Of a stretch of 64,000 nucleotides of DNA, positions 45,265 through 53,252 are shown in pieces. The DNA is taken from the NCBI GenBank assembly GCA_017545165.1, contig JAFWQQ010000039.1:28891-92890 (forward strand), in the 5' to 3' direction. Position numbers and translations under genes: made by a program. How positions within the stretch are numbered: position 1 is the first letter of the stretch; the number at the start of each line of letters is the position of its first letter. The stretch is from Oscillospiraceae bacterium (GTDB lineage Bacteria > Bacillota > Clostridia > Oscillospirales > Oscillospiraceae). The notes beneath the pieces are model-generated. The model saw only the letters and a program-made list of their open reading frames with translations. It did no database searches and had not been told where the DNA came from.

Positions 45265-46446
45265 TCACGAATACAGATCGGCAGAAGCTTGTTTTTGCAG
45301 TGCAAGCCTTTTCTCTGCAATCACAACCGAGATAATCACGATGCCCCAATAAACCAGGCGCCGCATGGCAAATCCCGCCAGGCCGTATGCATACATGGCG
45401 ACGAGGATCGGAAAAAGCCTCCAGTCTCCCCGCAGGAATTTCTTGAAAATCCGGACGCTATACAAAGCAAAAGCAGTGAAACCAATGATTCCGGACGCAG
45501 CCGCAATCTCCAGATAGGTGTTGTGAAACTCGATATATCCGTCTTCACCGTGTGTTCCCGGGCCCAGGCCCACGATCGGGCTCTTGGCAAAGGTCTCCGG
45601 AAAAGAAGCAAATATTCTCAGTCTGCCCAGACCATTGGAGTCGCTGGCGACCCAATTCATGAATCGCTCGAAAACGAAACTGTAAATAAATAATCCGATC
45701 AAAACGATGACCAGTGTCATCACGATCGCCACCTGCGCCTTACGCTGCTGGAAAACATTGATCAGCACTAAATAGATGCAGAACAACATACCCACGGCGA
45801 TTGCCAACAATCCGGTAGAGGAAGACGTCTGAAGCAGTAAAAAAGCCGAAGCCGCCGCAAAGAAAAGGTTCAAAAGCATCTTGCGGCGTTCCAAAACCTG
45901 CCGGATAAACACAAAGCACAGGCCGCAGAGCATGACTGCGACCTGATGGGGATTGGTTGCGCCGCCAGAATATCGGGAATAGTACCACAGGGGAGCGCCG
46001 AAAAATGTCTTGCTGACAACTCGGCCGTAAACATATAAAAAAAGGAACCACAGGACCGCGGTGATTGAATAGATACGAAAGAGCTTTTCGACATAGCTCA
46101 GGGATCTTTTGGAAAGGCCCTCATACAGGCCCATGGCAATGATAGCCAGGTACAGCCAGGTCAGCAGGCCCGTCACAGATGCTTCGTCCGGGGCGATAAA
46201 CGAGCACAAGATAAAGCCCAGCGACAGCGCAATCAAAAAAATGGCAAAAAACGACAGCGTATCGCTCTTGCGGAAACGCCACTTCAGCAGAGACCGAATT
46301 CCCCAAAGAAGGCAGAGGATCTCCGCCGGGCCGACGCGCCAAACGCGGAATCCGGTCATCGGCGCCAGGGTCAAGCCCACGATCAGCAGCAGATCGAAGA
46401 GTTTGAAATTGTCTTGGTCGCGCTGAACCGTCAAGCCAATTCTCAT
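45265..46446 (-). CDS. O-antigen polymerase/ligase-like membrane protein (Wzy_C domain)
   Basis: 393 residues with about 10-11 hydrophobic segments. The diagnostic Wzy_C region is IVGLGPGTHGEDGYIEFHNT then YLEIAAASGIIGFTAF (about 296-331), with the loop carrying conserved Gly, His and Asn. It polymerises lipid-linked repeat units on the outer face of the membrane, or ligates the chain. GC content here is lower than in flanking genes, common for wzy genes that exchange between strains. Confidence 0.83.
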   Translation of the reverse strand: MRIGLTVQRDQDNFKLFDLLLIVGLTLAPMTGFRVWRVGPAEILCLLWGIRSLLKWRFRKSDTLSFFAIFLIALSLGFILCSFIAPDEASVTGLLTWLYLAIIAMGLYEGLSKRSLSYVEKLFRIYSITAVLWFLFLYVYGRVVSKTFFGAPLWYYSRYSGGATNPHQVAVMLCGLCFVFIRQVLERRKMLLNLFFAAASAFLLLQTSSSTGLLAIAVGMLFCIYLVLINVFQQRKAQVAIVMTLVIVLIGLFIYSFVFERFMNWVASDSNGLGRLRIFASFPETFAKSPIVGLGPGTHGEDGYIEFHNTYLEIAAASGIIGFTAFALYSVRIFKKFLRGDWRLFPILVAMYAYGLAGFAMRRLVYWGIVIISVVIAEKRLALQKQASADLYS

Positions 46447-46447
46447 C

Positions 46448-47356
46448 TCATACCTCAGTCCGTTTTCTCAAAGTAAAGTCTTTGCCCAGAAGAAAGTCCA
46501 TCTCATCGGGCTGGAACTGCACGTAGCCGCTCCATGGGTAGAAGGTCAGTTCGCCGAAGTAGATCCGCCCGGAAATGTTGTACAGATCCACGCGGACAAA
46601 GGGAAAATCCCGGGAGAGGATCTCGGCAATCTCCAGCATCCGCTCAAAATTCGCCGGCTTTTCGATCTCCCGGTCGCAGGCGGGACAGTCGCTGGTGACG
46701 TGCAGGTTGTTCCATTCCCGGTCATAAAAATTCCGCTTGTGTCCGATAAAGCGGTCGGTGTCCACCACCAGGTACTTTGCCTTGCCGTCATAGCAGAAGA
46801 ACTTGTAATCATCCACGCCGGCTTCCGGGTTTTGGGCGTTTTCCAGCAGCTCTTCCGCCACGATCCCGGTCTCCATACCCCAGTAGGCCCATTCCCGACC
46901 GCCGACGCCGCCGGGGACCCTGTCCATCCGTATCGCCAGCTGGCTCAGCAGAGTTTCCCGCTGCAGCTTGCTTTTGTCCGTACAGATGATCACATCATGG
47001 CCACCGCCGCCGTGCTGCTTTTTCAGCACAAAACGCTCCGGCAGAGCGTCCAGATCGATCTCCTCCGGACGGGCATAGTGCCCGTAAAGCGGGACCAGGA
47101 TCTCCTCCAAGCCCTTCTGCTTCACATAGTCTCGCACGGTATATTTGTTCACGCATTGCTTCATCAGCGGATCCCGGTAGTACAGCTTGTACCACTGGAG
47201 CTTTTCCGTGAAGCGCTGCGGATTTTTCAGATCCAGCCCGCGTCCCAGCTTGATGCGGTACTGCAGCTCGATCATCGGTCTGTCGGGCACGAAGCGCAGC
47301 AGCAACAGGATCCGGGAGCGCGTTTTCCGCGATTTGAAGATTTTCTTATAGTTCAT
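46448..47356 (-). CDS. TupA-like ATP-grasp protein
   Basis: 302 residues. LDLKNPQRFTEKLQWYKLYYRDPLM, then FVLKKQHGGGGHDVI (nucleotide loop), EWAYWGMETGIVAEELL, DDYKFFCYDGKAKYLVVDTDR, and FPFVRVDLYNISGRIYFGEL with the E-L-TFYP ending (conserved in the TupA-like family, often annotated as glycosyltransferase). It may ligate an amino acid to a uronic-acid or other carboxylate of the polymer (inference from fold). 2 bp after the wzy stop region in reverse order; overlaps GT4 by 11 bp. Confidence 0.82.
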   Translation of the reverse strand: MNYKKIFKSRKTRSRILLLLRFVPDRPMIELQYRIKLGRGLDLKNPQRFTEKLQWYKLYYRDPLMKQCVNKYTVRDYVKQKGLEEILVPLYGHYARPEEIDLDALPERFVLKKQHGGGGHDVIICTDKSKLQRETLLSQLAIRMDRVPGGVGGREWAYWGMETGIVAEELLENAQNPEAGVDDYKFFCYDGKAKYLVVDTDRFIGHKRNFYDREWNNLHVTSDCPACDREIEKPANFERMLEIAEILSRDFPFVRVDLYNISGRIYFGELTFYPWSGYVQFQPDEMDFLLGKDFTLRKRTEV

Positions 47357-48446
47357 GGGCGGCCTTCTTGATCTCCTGCAAATACTTGTTCATCACGATC
47401 TTCCGGTCGAACTCCCGCTCGACCTTCTCCCTGCCATTAAGGCCCATTTCACGGCGCTTTTCCCAGGGCAGAGCCAGGAACTTCTCCAGCTTTTCGATCA
47501 GGTCCTCGCTGTCCCGCTGCTTCACAAAAAAGCCGTTGACGCCCTCGTCCACGATCTCCCGGCAGCCGGGCCGGTCGGTGGTGATGATGGGACGGCCGCA
47601 GGCGCAGCTCTCCAGCAGCACGTTGCTCATGCCCTCCGGATAGAAGGTGGGGTGGACCGTGCAGCCGGACATGGCGTGGATCTCCCCGATGTTGGATACG
47701 TGCCCGTGGTAAATCACCGTTCCCTTTTCCTGCAGCTCGGAAACGACCTGCTCGTAGGCAGGCCGCATGGTCCCGCAGATGTGGAAGCGGGTCTCGGGGT
47801 GTCTCTCCCGGATCGTTCGGGCGGCGTCCAGATATTGCTCGATCCCCTTCTCCTTGATGAGGCGGCCGATAAACACGAAGTTCACGGTCTCCCCCTGGGG
47901 GTAGGGCAGGACCTGATAGCGCTCCAGATTGACGCCGGAGCCGGGCAGCAGCTCATAGTTTCCCTTCACGACGCCCCGCTCCAGCAGAAAGCGCTGATTC
48001 TCACTGTTCTGGAAGAACACCTTCTGCGCCTTCCGCAGACCCCTGCGGTAAAGCGCCAGGGCCAGTTTCTGCATGGCGCCGCCGTTTTCCACCGCGGTCC
48101 CCAGGCCGGTGATGTTGGCCACGTAGGGGATCCCCATAGAGGCGCAGGCCATGCCCGCGTAGACATTGGGCTTGATGGTGTAGGTCAGGACGATCTGCGG
48201 CTTCAACTCCCGGAGCTGTTTTTTGAAAGCCGCTATCAGGCGCAGCTCCTTGAGCGGATTCGTTCCGTGAGCCTCGATGGCCATGTTCCGAAATTCGCAG
48301 CCGAAAGCCTTGAACTCCCCCACGCGGCCGGTATCCTTCGCCAGGATGACCACCCGATAACTCCGGGCCAGCTCCTCGATCAATTCCCTGCGGAAGCTGA
48401 AAAGGCCGGAGGAGACATTGCTGATGATGACGATCGTTTTTTTCAT
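47346..48446 (-). CDS. GT4-family glycosyltransferase
   Basis: 366 residues. GT-B fold: N-terminal IISNVSSGLFSFRRELIEEL, TYTIKPNVYAGMACASMGIP and NITGLGTAVE; C-terminal FVFIGRLIKEKGIEQYLDAA, HPTFYPEGMSNVLLESCACG (donor-binding E-x7-E), RPIITTDRPGCREIV. It resembles galacturonosyl or PglA-like GT4 enzymes. It extends the lipid-linked sugar started by the sugar transferase, on the cytoplasmic face. Confidence 0.88.
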   Translation of the reverse strand: MKKTIVIISNVSSGLFSFRRELIEELARSYRVVILAKDTGRVGEFKAFGCEFRNMAIEAHGTNPLKELRLIAAFKKQLRELKPQIVLTYTIKPNVYAGMACASMGIPYVANITGLGTAVENGGAMQKLALALYRRGLRKAQKVFFQNSENQRFLLERGVVKGNYELLPGSGVNLERYQVLPYPQGETVNFVFIGRLIKEKGIEQYLDAARTIRERHPETRFHICGTMRPAYEQVVSELQEKGTVIYHGHVSNIGEIHAMSGCTVHPTFYPEGMSNVLLESCACGRPIITTDRPGCREIVDEGVNGFFVKQRDSEDLIEKLEKFLALPWEKRREMGLNGREKVEREFDRKIVMNKYLQEIKKAAHEL

Positions 48447-48496
48447 ATGTATGCACAGTCCCCAGGGCTCTGTCCCGGGACTAACCTTTCTCGTAC

Positions 48497-49756
48497 TCAG
48501 TCAAAGCATCTGTGAATGATCTCAATGATGCGGTCCTGCTTGTCCGGCGTCAGCTTGTTGTCGCTGGGCAGGCACAGGCCCCGGCGGAAGATGTCCGCGC
48601 TCACGTCTCCGGAAACGCTCACAAAATCGTGGCCCCGGTAAATGGGCTGCATGTGCATAGGCTTCCAGATGGGCCGCCCCTCGGCGTTGAAGGCGGCCAT
48701 GGCCTCCAGGATCTCCGTGGGGCAGCTCTTTCCCGGCGCAGTCCAGTAATCGGCCCGGAAATCGGTCCGCTCCTGGCGGCACATGGCGTCCGCGTCGATC
48801 AGCAGGCAGCTGAGCCAGAAATTAGGCACGCTGTTTTCCGCGTCGAAGGGATTCATCTGCACGGGCAAGTCCTTCAATCCCTCCCGATAGCGCTCGTAGA
48901 CCGCGCGCTTCTGGGCGATATGCTCCTCCAGATGAGGCAGCTGTCCCCGGACCACGCCGGCGATCAGATTGCTCATTCGATAGTTATAGCCCATCTCGGA
49001 GTGCTGATACCAGGGAGCGTTGTCTCTGGACTGGGTGCTCCACTTGCGCACAGTCTTGGCCTCCTCCTCGGAGTCGGTCAGCAGCATACCGCCGGAGGAG
49101 CCGGTGATGATCTTATTGCCGTTGAAGCTGATGACGCCCACATCGCCGAAGGAGCCGGTCTCCTGCCCCTGATAGGTGGCCCCCAGAGACTCCGCCGCGT
49201 CCTCCACCAAGAGGGCGCCGTGGCGGTCGCAGATCTCACGCAGTTCCTTTGCCTTGCCTGGGGTGCCGTAGAGATGGGCCAGGACCACCAGCCTGACCTC
49301 GGGATATTTCGCGAAGGCCCGCTCCAATGCGGCCGGGTCCATGTTCCAGGTGTCCCGCTCGGTGTCGATAAAGACCGCCTCGCCGCCCTCATAGGCCACG
49401 GGGTTCACCGTAGCGTCAAAGGTCATATCCGAGCAGAAGACCTTCCGCCCTTCCAAGCTGCCGTGACCAGTAGCAGGCTGGCCGTAAAGCTTGATGCCGC
49501 ACAGGCGGGTCGCCAGATGCAGCGCGGCAGTGCCGCAGGTCAGAGCGACGGCATGGTTCCGCCCCAGACGGCGGGCGAAGGCACGTTCCACCTCGTTGAT
49601 ATTGGCACCGATGGTGGAAACCCAGTTGGTCTCGATGGCCTGGTCCACATAGAACTGCTCTTCCCGATGCATGGTCGGGGATGAGAGCCAGGCGCGCTCG
49701 GCGAAAGGCTCCAGGCAGCGGAACCTGGGGTCCTTCAAATACAGCTCTTTTTCCAT
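48497..49756 (-). CDS. DegT/DnrJ/EryC1/StrS sugar aminotransferase
   Basis: 419 residues from the ATG at 49754-49756, with AGGAGGAGAGA upstream; the open frame is 24 codons longer upstream through the promoter leader and is rejected. PLP signature: ALTCGTAALHLATRL, EDAAESLGATYQGQETGS, and GVISFNGNKIITGSSGG with the Schiff-base Lys. Sequence style fits the PglE/WecE-type group acting on UDP- or dTDP-4-keto-6-deoxysugars. The 4-keto sugar probably comes from the PglF-like dehydratase upstream. First gene of the long capsule operon. Confidence 0.9.
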   Translation of the reverse strand: MEKELYLKDPRFRCLEPFAERAWLSSPTMHREEQFYVDQAIETNWVSTIGANINEVERAFARRLGRNHAVALTCGTAALHLATRLCGIKLYGQPATGHGSLEGRKVFCSDMTFDATVNPVAYEGGEAVFIDTERDTWNMDPAALERAFAKYPEVRLVVLAHLYGTPGKAKELREICDRHGALLVEDAAESLGATYQGQETGSFGDVGVISFNGNKIITGSSGGMLLTDSEEEAKTVRKWSTQSRDNAPWYQHSEMGYNYRMSNLIAGVVRGQLPHLEEHIAQKRAVYERYREGLKDLPVQMNPFDAENSVPNFWLSCLLIDADAMCRQERTDFRADYWTAPGKSCPTEILEAMAAFNAEGRPIWKPMHMQPIYRGHDFVSVSGDVSADIFRRGLCLPSDNKLTPDKQDRIIEIIHRCFD

Positions 49757-49831
49757 AAATCTCTCCTCCTGCTGCCGTCTGCTCTCCGGTGGTCTAAGCC
49801 GGAAACAAACACCTCTCAATTTTATCAAGTT

Positions 49832-49860
49832 AGTTTACCATACGCTGCTTTGAATGTCAA
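49832..49860 (-). promoter_or_regulatory. Strong promoter of the main capsule operon
   Basis: Minus strand TTGACA (49860-49855), exactly 17 bp, TAAACT (49837-49832). The -35 is a consensus match and TATGG precedes the -10. About 75 bp of leader follow before the aminotransferase start. Confidence 0.8.
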
Positions 49861-49866
49861 CGCGGC

Positions 49867-49935
49867 AATGCGTTTTGTGCCACGAGGGCATGTTGGTTTG
49901 TGCCACGAGGGCAATGCGTTTTGTGCCACAAGGGG
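49867..49935. repeat. Three tandem 22-24-bp direct repeats upstream of the capsule promoter
   Basis: Unit: AATGCGTTTTGTGCCACGAG then GGC. Copies at 49867-49890, 49891-49912 (starting TGTTGGTTTG) and 49913-49935 (ending CACAAGGGG). They end 6 bp from the -35 hexamer. A role as regulator sites or a variable-number tract is possible. Confidence 0.75.
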
Positions 49936-49961
49936 CGGAGCACTTTCCCGGAGAAATCAGC

Positions 49962-49992
49962 ACTCCCGCCCAAAAGCACTTCGGGCGGGAGT
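49962..49992 (-). terminator. Hairpin after the PglF/CapD-like gene
   Basis: ACTCCCGCCC and GGGCGGGAGT form a perfect 10-bp stem around an 11-base loop, 21 bp after the stop codon. No T run follows on the minus strand. Confidence 0.5.
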
Positions 49993-50012
49993 CCGACGAG
50001 CGGTCTGATCCA

Positions 50013-52046
50013 TTAGACCGTTTCCATCATCAGCTGTTCGTAGACTTTGTCTTTCTTAGCCGCTCCATGTTCTCCTGCCGGATGGTAGGTGGAGACCATT
50101 TCCGCCACCACACTGCGGATGTCCTCCCGGTTGGCGTAGGCCGCGTCCATCAGGGGCTCCATCTGCATCAGGAAGGTGTCGGTATCGAAGGGGATGGGGC
50201 TGCCGATGTGGATCAGATCGTTGGGCGTCTTGCGCATGCCCTCCTCCGCCATCAGCTTCTCCTCGTAGAGCTTCTCGCCGGGGCGCAGACCGGTATACTC
50301 GATCTTGATATCAACATCCGGCTTGAAGCCGGAAAGGCGGATCAGATTGCGGGCCAGGGTGTCGATCTTCACGGGACTGCCCATATCCAGAACGAAAATC
50401 TCCCCACCCTTGGCATAGGTCCCGGCCAAAAGAACCAGACTCACAGCCTCGCGCACGGTCATGAAGTAGCGGATGATATCCGGATGGGTCACGGTGACGG
50501 GGCCGCCCTTGGCGATCTGGCGCTTGAACACCGGCACCACCGAGCCGTTGCTGCCCAGGACGTTGCCGAAACGCACGGCCACGAATTCGGTCTGGGGCTT
50601 GCGGGGCATCCGGGAACCGTCCAGCCCGTCCAGCGCGTCTCCCCCGTGGGTAAACAGGGTCGGCATTTCGTAGGCCCGGCCTTCCCGCACCTTCGAGTCG
50701 AAGGCCTGGATCACCATCTCGCACAGGCGCTTGGAGGCGCCCATGATGTTGGTGGGGTTCACGGCCTTGTCGGTGCTGATGAGCACGAAGCGCTTGCAGC
50801 CGTGGGTCATGGCGGCGTATGCGGTCTTGTATGTACCGATGACGTTGTTCTTGATGGCCTCGCAGGGGCTGTCCTCCATCAGGGGCACGTGCTTGTGGGC
50901 GGCGGCGTGATACACCACGTCCGGCCGGTACTCGGAGAAGACCTGCTCCAGCCGTCTGCTGTCCCGCACGGAGCCGATCAGTGTCACCAGATTGAGCTTC
51001 GGGTACTTGTCCCGCAGCTCCAGCTGGATCTCATAGGCGTTGTTCTCGTAGATATCGAAAATGATCAGCTGCTTGGGGTTGTGAGAGGCGATCTGCCGGC
51101 AGAGCTCGCTGCCGATGGAGCCGCCGCCGCCTGTGACCAGAATGACCTTGCCGACCAGAAAATTGAACACGTCTGTCATATCGGCCTGGATGGGATCCCG
51201 GCCCAGCAGGTCCTCGATGGCCACGTCCTTCATAGCGCTGACGCTGACGTTGCCCTCTACCAGCTGATAGATGCCCGGCAGGGTCTTCAACTCGCAGCCG
51301 GTTTCCTTGCAGACGTCCAGAATGTCCCGCTTGGCAGCGGCGGAGGCGGAGGGAATAGCCAGATAGATCCTGTCGATCTTATACTTTTCGCAGTTGAGCA
51401 GGATGTGCTCCCTGCCGCCTACCACGGGTACTCCCTCTACATAGCGGTTCCACTTGTTGGGGTTATCGTCGATGATGCAGCAGACCTTGTCCCGGCTCTC
51501 TTCGGATTTTGCCAGCTCCCGCAGAATGATCTGCCCGGCCTCGCCGGCACCGATCAGCATGACCCGGTGGAAGGCCTGTCCCCTCTTTTCCTTCCAACTT
51601 CTCACCAGCAGGACAAAGCGGTAGGCGAAGCGGATACCGGCCACCATGGTGGTCTGCAGGATGAAGCCCATGCCATAGTAGGAGATGGGCATGCGCCGGG
51701 GGAAGAACAGGATCGTTCCAAAGATCTGGACCAGCCAGCACAGCAGATTAGCCTCCAGCACACGCTGCATCTCGTTGAAGCTGGCAAAGCGCCAGATGCT
51801 CTGATACAGCTTGAAAAACCAGAAAACCACCAGGCAAATCACCGTATAAAAGGCGGTAAAATGAAGCCATGTCTGATAGAACTCCTGCGGGATGCGCGAA
51901 AACTCGCAGTCAAAGCGCAGCCAAAGCGCCGCAAAGTAGGCAATATTGGCGCACGCCGCGTCATAGACCAGCAGCAGGAACGAGATGATTTGCCAATGCT
52001 CCAGACCGGATCTGCGTTTGAAGTTTTCCTCACTCTTGTTTTTCAT
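50013..52046 (-). CDS. Membrane-bound UDP-N-acetylhexosamine 4,6-dehydratase (PglF/CapD/FlaA1-like)
   Basis: 677 residues from the ATG at 52044-52046 (MKNKSEENFKRRSG), after GGAGTG. Four membrane helices in the first 170 residues, a CoA-binding-like domain, then an SDR dehydratase domain: VILVTGGGGSIGSELCRQIA, GSVRDSRRLEQVFSEYRPDV, HAAAHKHVPLMED, and ISTDKAVNPTNIMGASKR with the Asp-Lys-Met catalytic set. It makes UDP-4-keto-6-deoxy-HexNAc from UDP-GlcNAc, feeding the aminotransferase in the next operon. Lone gene between two promoters. Confidence 0.93.
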   Translation of the reverse strand: MKNKSEENFKRRSGLEHWQIISFLLLVYDAACANIAYFAALWLRFDCEFSRIPQEFYQTWLHFTAFYTVICLVVFWFFKLYQSIWRFASFNEMQRVLEANLLCWLVQIFGTILFFPRRMPISYYGMGFILQTTMVAGIRFAYRFVLLVRSWKEKRGQAFHRVMLIGAGEAGQIILRELAKSEESRDKVCCIIDDNPNKWNRYVEGVPVVGGREHILLNCEKYKIDRIYLAIPSASAAAKRDILDVCKETGCELKTLPGIYQLVEGNVSVSAMKDVAIEDLLGRDPIQADMTDVFNFLVGKVILVTGGGGSIGSELCRQIASHNPKQLIIFDIYENNAYEIQLELRDKYPKLNLVTLIGSVRDSRRLEQVFSEYRPDVVYHAAAHKHVPLMEDSPCEAIKNNVIGTYKTAYAAMTHGCKRFVLISTDKAVNPTNIMGASKRLCEMVIQAFDSKVREGRAYEMPTLFTHGGDALDGLDGSRMPRKPQTEFVAVRFGNVLGSNGSVVPVFKRQIAKGGPVTVTHPDIIRYFMTVREAVSLVLLAGTYAKGGEIFVLDMGSPVKIDTLARNLIRLSGFKPDVDIKIEYTGLRPGEKLYEEKLMAEEGMRKTPNDLIHIGSPIPFDTDTFLMQMEPLMDAAYANREDIRSVVAEMVSTYHPAGEHGAAKKDKVYEQLMMETV

Positions 52047-52085
52047 AAACGACACTCCGCAGGACAGGATTTCTATTTCCCGCTT

Positions 52086-52114
52086 ATCATAACACAAGCG
52101 GGACCGGATTTCAA
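52086..52114 (-). promoter_or_regulatory. Promoter of the PglF/CapD-like gene, overlapping an inverted repeat
   Basis: Minus strand TTGAAA (52114-52109), 17 bp, TATGAT (52091-52086). A near-palindrome GCGGGACCGG-N7-CCGATCCCGC (52098-52124) covers the -35 and could be an operator or the terminator of the gene upstream. Confidence 0.65.
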
Positions 52115-52152
52115 CCGATCCCGCCTAGTTTTACCCATATAAACCTAACAAT

Positions 52153-52171
52153 TTGTCCACATTTTTCCACA
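52153..52171. promoter_or_regulatory. Two DnaA-box-like sequences
   Basis: TTGTCCACA (52153-52161) and TTTTCCACA (52163-52171) each differ by one base from TTATCCACA. Only two sites are present, in an AT-rich stretch; this is not an origin. Confidence 0.3.
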
Positions 52172-52228
52172 TTTTTCGTGAAATATTACCAAATTCAGGA
52201 AGCTGTCTTGTCGCAGAATGCCGAAAAA

Positions 52229-53239
52229 TCAGCGGAAATTGTTCTGGTAGATCCATTGGGCCATGGAAGCCGAGCCGAAGTCCACGATCACCCAGCCCTT
52301 GAGCTCCTCCAGCTCCATCAGGCGTGGGTTCAAGGCTTTGGCAAATGTGTATGGATGACCGTAGGGCGCGGTACCCTTGGTAGACAGAAAGTGAATTGCA
52401 AGATCCTCCTCACCGGAGCCCGCCGCATCCAATCCACCCAGAAAGGCGTTCCACTTGTCCTCGGTGTCGTACTCAAAGCGGTCCTGCACCCAAAGCGTAT
52501 AACTGCCGTTGGGCTCGGACACGGTGTTCCGGTTCGTGTCCTCATGGCCGTTCTGGTTGGCCCAGAGCAGGGGGATGCCTGCGGCGGCGCCCAGCCCCGC
52601 CTCATCCTCATAGCGGCGCAGCAGCACCAGCTTGCCTCGGGCCTCTCCCAGGGCGGGGATCGTGTCGCTCTGCAGCCAGAATTCCGGTTTCTCCTGCACA
52701 TAGCGGTTCAGGATCGTTTGAAACTCCTTCACGCTCTCGCCGCCGTGCTCCTGCTTGACGGCAAATACCACGGTCTCCGTGGGGTGGGCGGAGAGGAAGG
52801 CATAGCAGTCCTCCAGCACCGCGTCCAGCGTGAGGGTGCTGTTCCAGGGCATGGGACCGCTGCGGCACTTGGTGAAGCCGTGCATCAGCTCCATCCCGTC
52901 CCCGCTCACTGCCAGGCGGACGTCCAGATAGCGGTATCCCGCTTCCAGCTGTTCTCCTATGCTTTTGCTCTGGCACTTGGAGAAAAAGCCCAGCTGCACA
53001 TACTGGGTCGCGCTGTCGTGTGTTCCGGGCAGCGCCAAGGCGTTCAGGGGCGTCTCGTCCGGCAGCTCCTTCATCCAGTCCGCCGAGCCCTCAATGGCGG
53101 TCTTGTCGCCGGTCTCAGTCAGCGGGATGATGTACATGATCAGCAAAAACAGCAGCAAAGCCGCCAGGATCCAGGCCAGGATCCTCCCGAGCACCCGCAG
53201 CGGCCGGTTCTTTTTGTTTCCCGTCTTCTTCTCGCTCAT
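52229..53239 (-). CDS. Membrane-anchored phosphatidylinositol-specific phospholipase C-like protein
   Basis: 336 residues from the ATG at 53237-53239 (after AGGAGG); the open frame starts 14 codons earlier without support. A basic head (SEKKTGNKKNRPLRVLGR) is followed by one membrane helix (about 20-38) and an exported PI-PLC X-type barrel: ALALPGTHDSATQYVQL with the catalytic His, YRYLDVRLAVSGD, and MHGFTKCRSGPM with the second His. It cleaves phosphatidylinositol or related phospholipids outside the cell. Neighbours do not explain its use. Confidence 0.85.
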   Translation of the reverse strand: MSEKKTGNKKNRPLRVLGRILAWILAALLLFLLIMYIIPLTETGDKTAIEGSADWMKELPDETPLNALALPGTHDSATQYVQLGFFSKCQSKSIGEQLEAGYRYLDVRLAVSGDGMELMHGFTKCRSGPMPWNSTLTLDAVLEDCYAFLSAHPTETVVFAVKQEHGGESVKEFQTILNRYVQEKPEFWLQSDTIPALGEARGKLVLLRRYEDEAGLGAAAGIPLLWANQNGHEDTNRNTVSEPNGSYTLWVQDRFEYDTEDKWNAFLGGLDAAGSGEEDLAIHFLSTKGTAPYGHPYTFAKALNPRLMELEELKGWVIVDFGSASMAQWIYQNNFR

Positions 53240-53252
53240 GCCAGTTCCTCCT

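Noticed and set aside
52153-52171. Replication origin
   Set aside because: Only two imperfect DnaA boxes, no dnaA or dnaN nearby; probably chance in an AT-rich spot.
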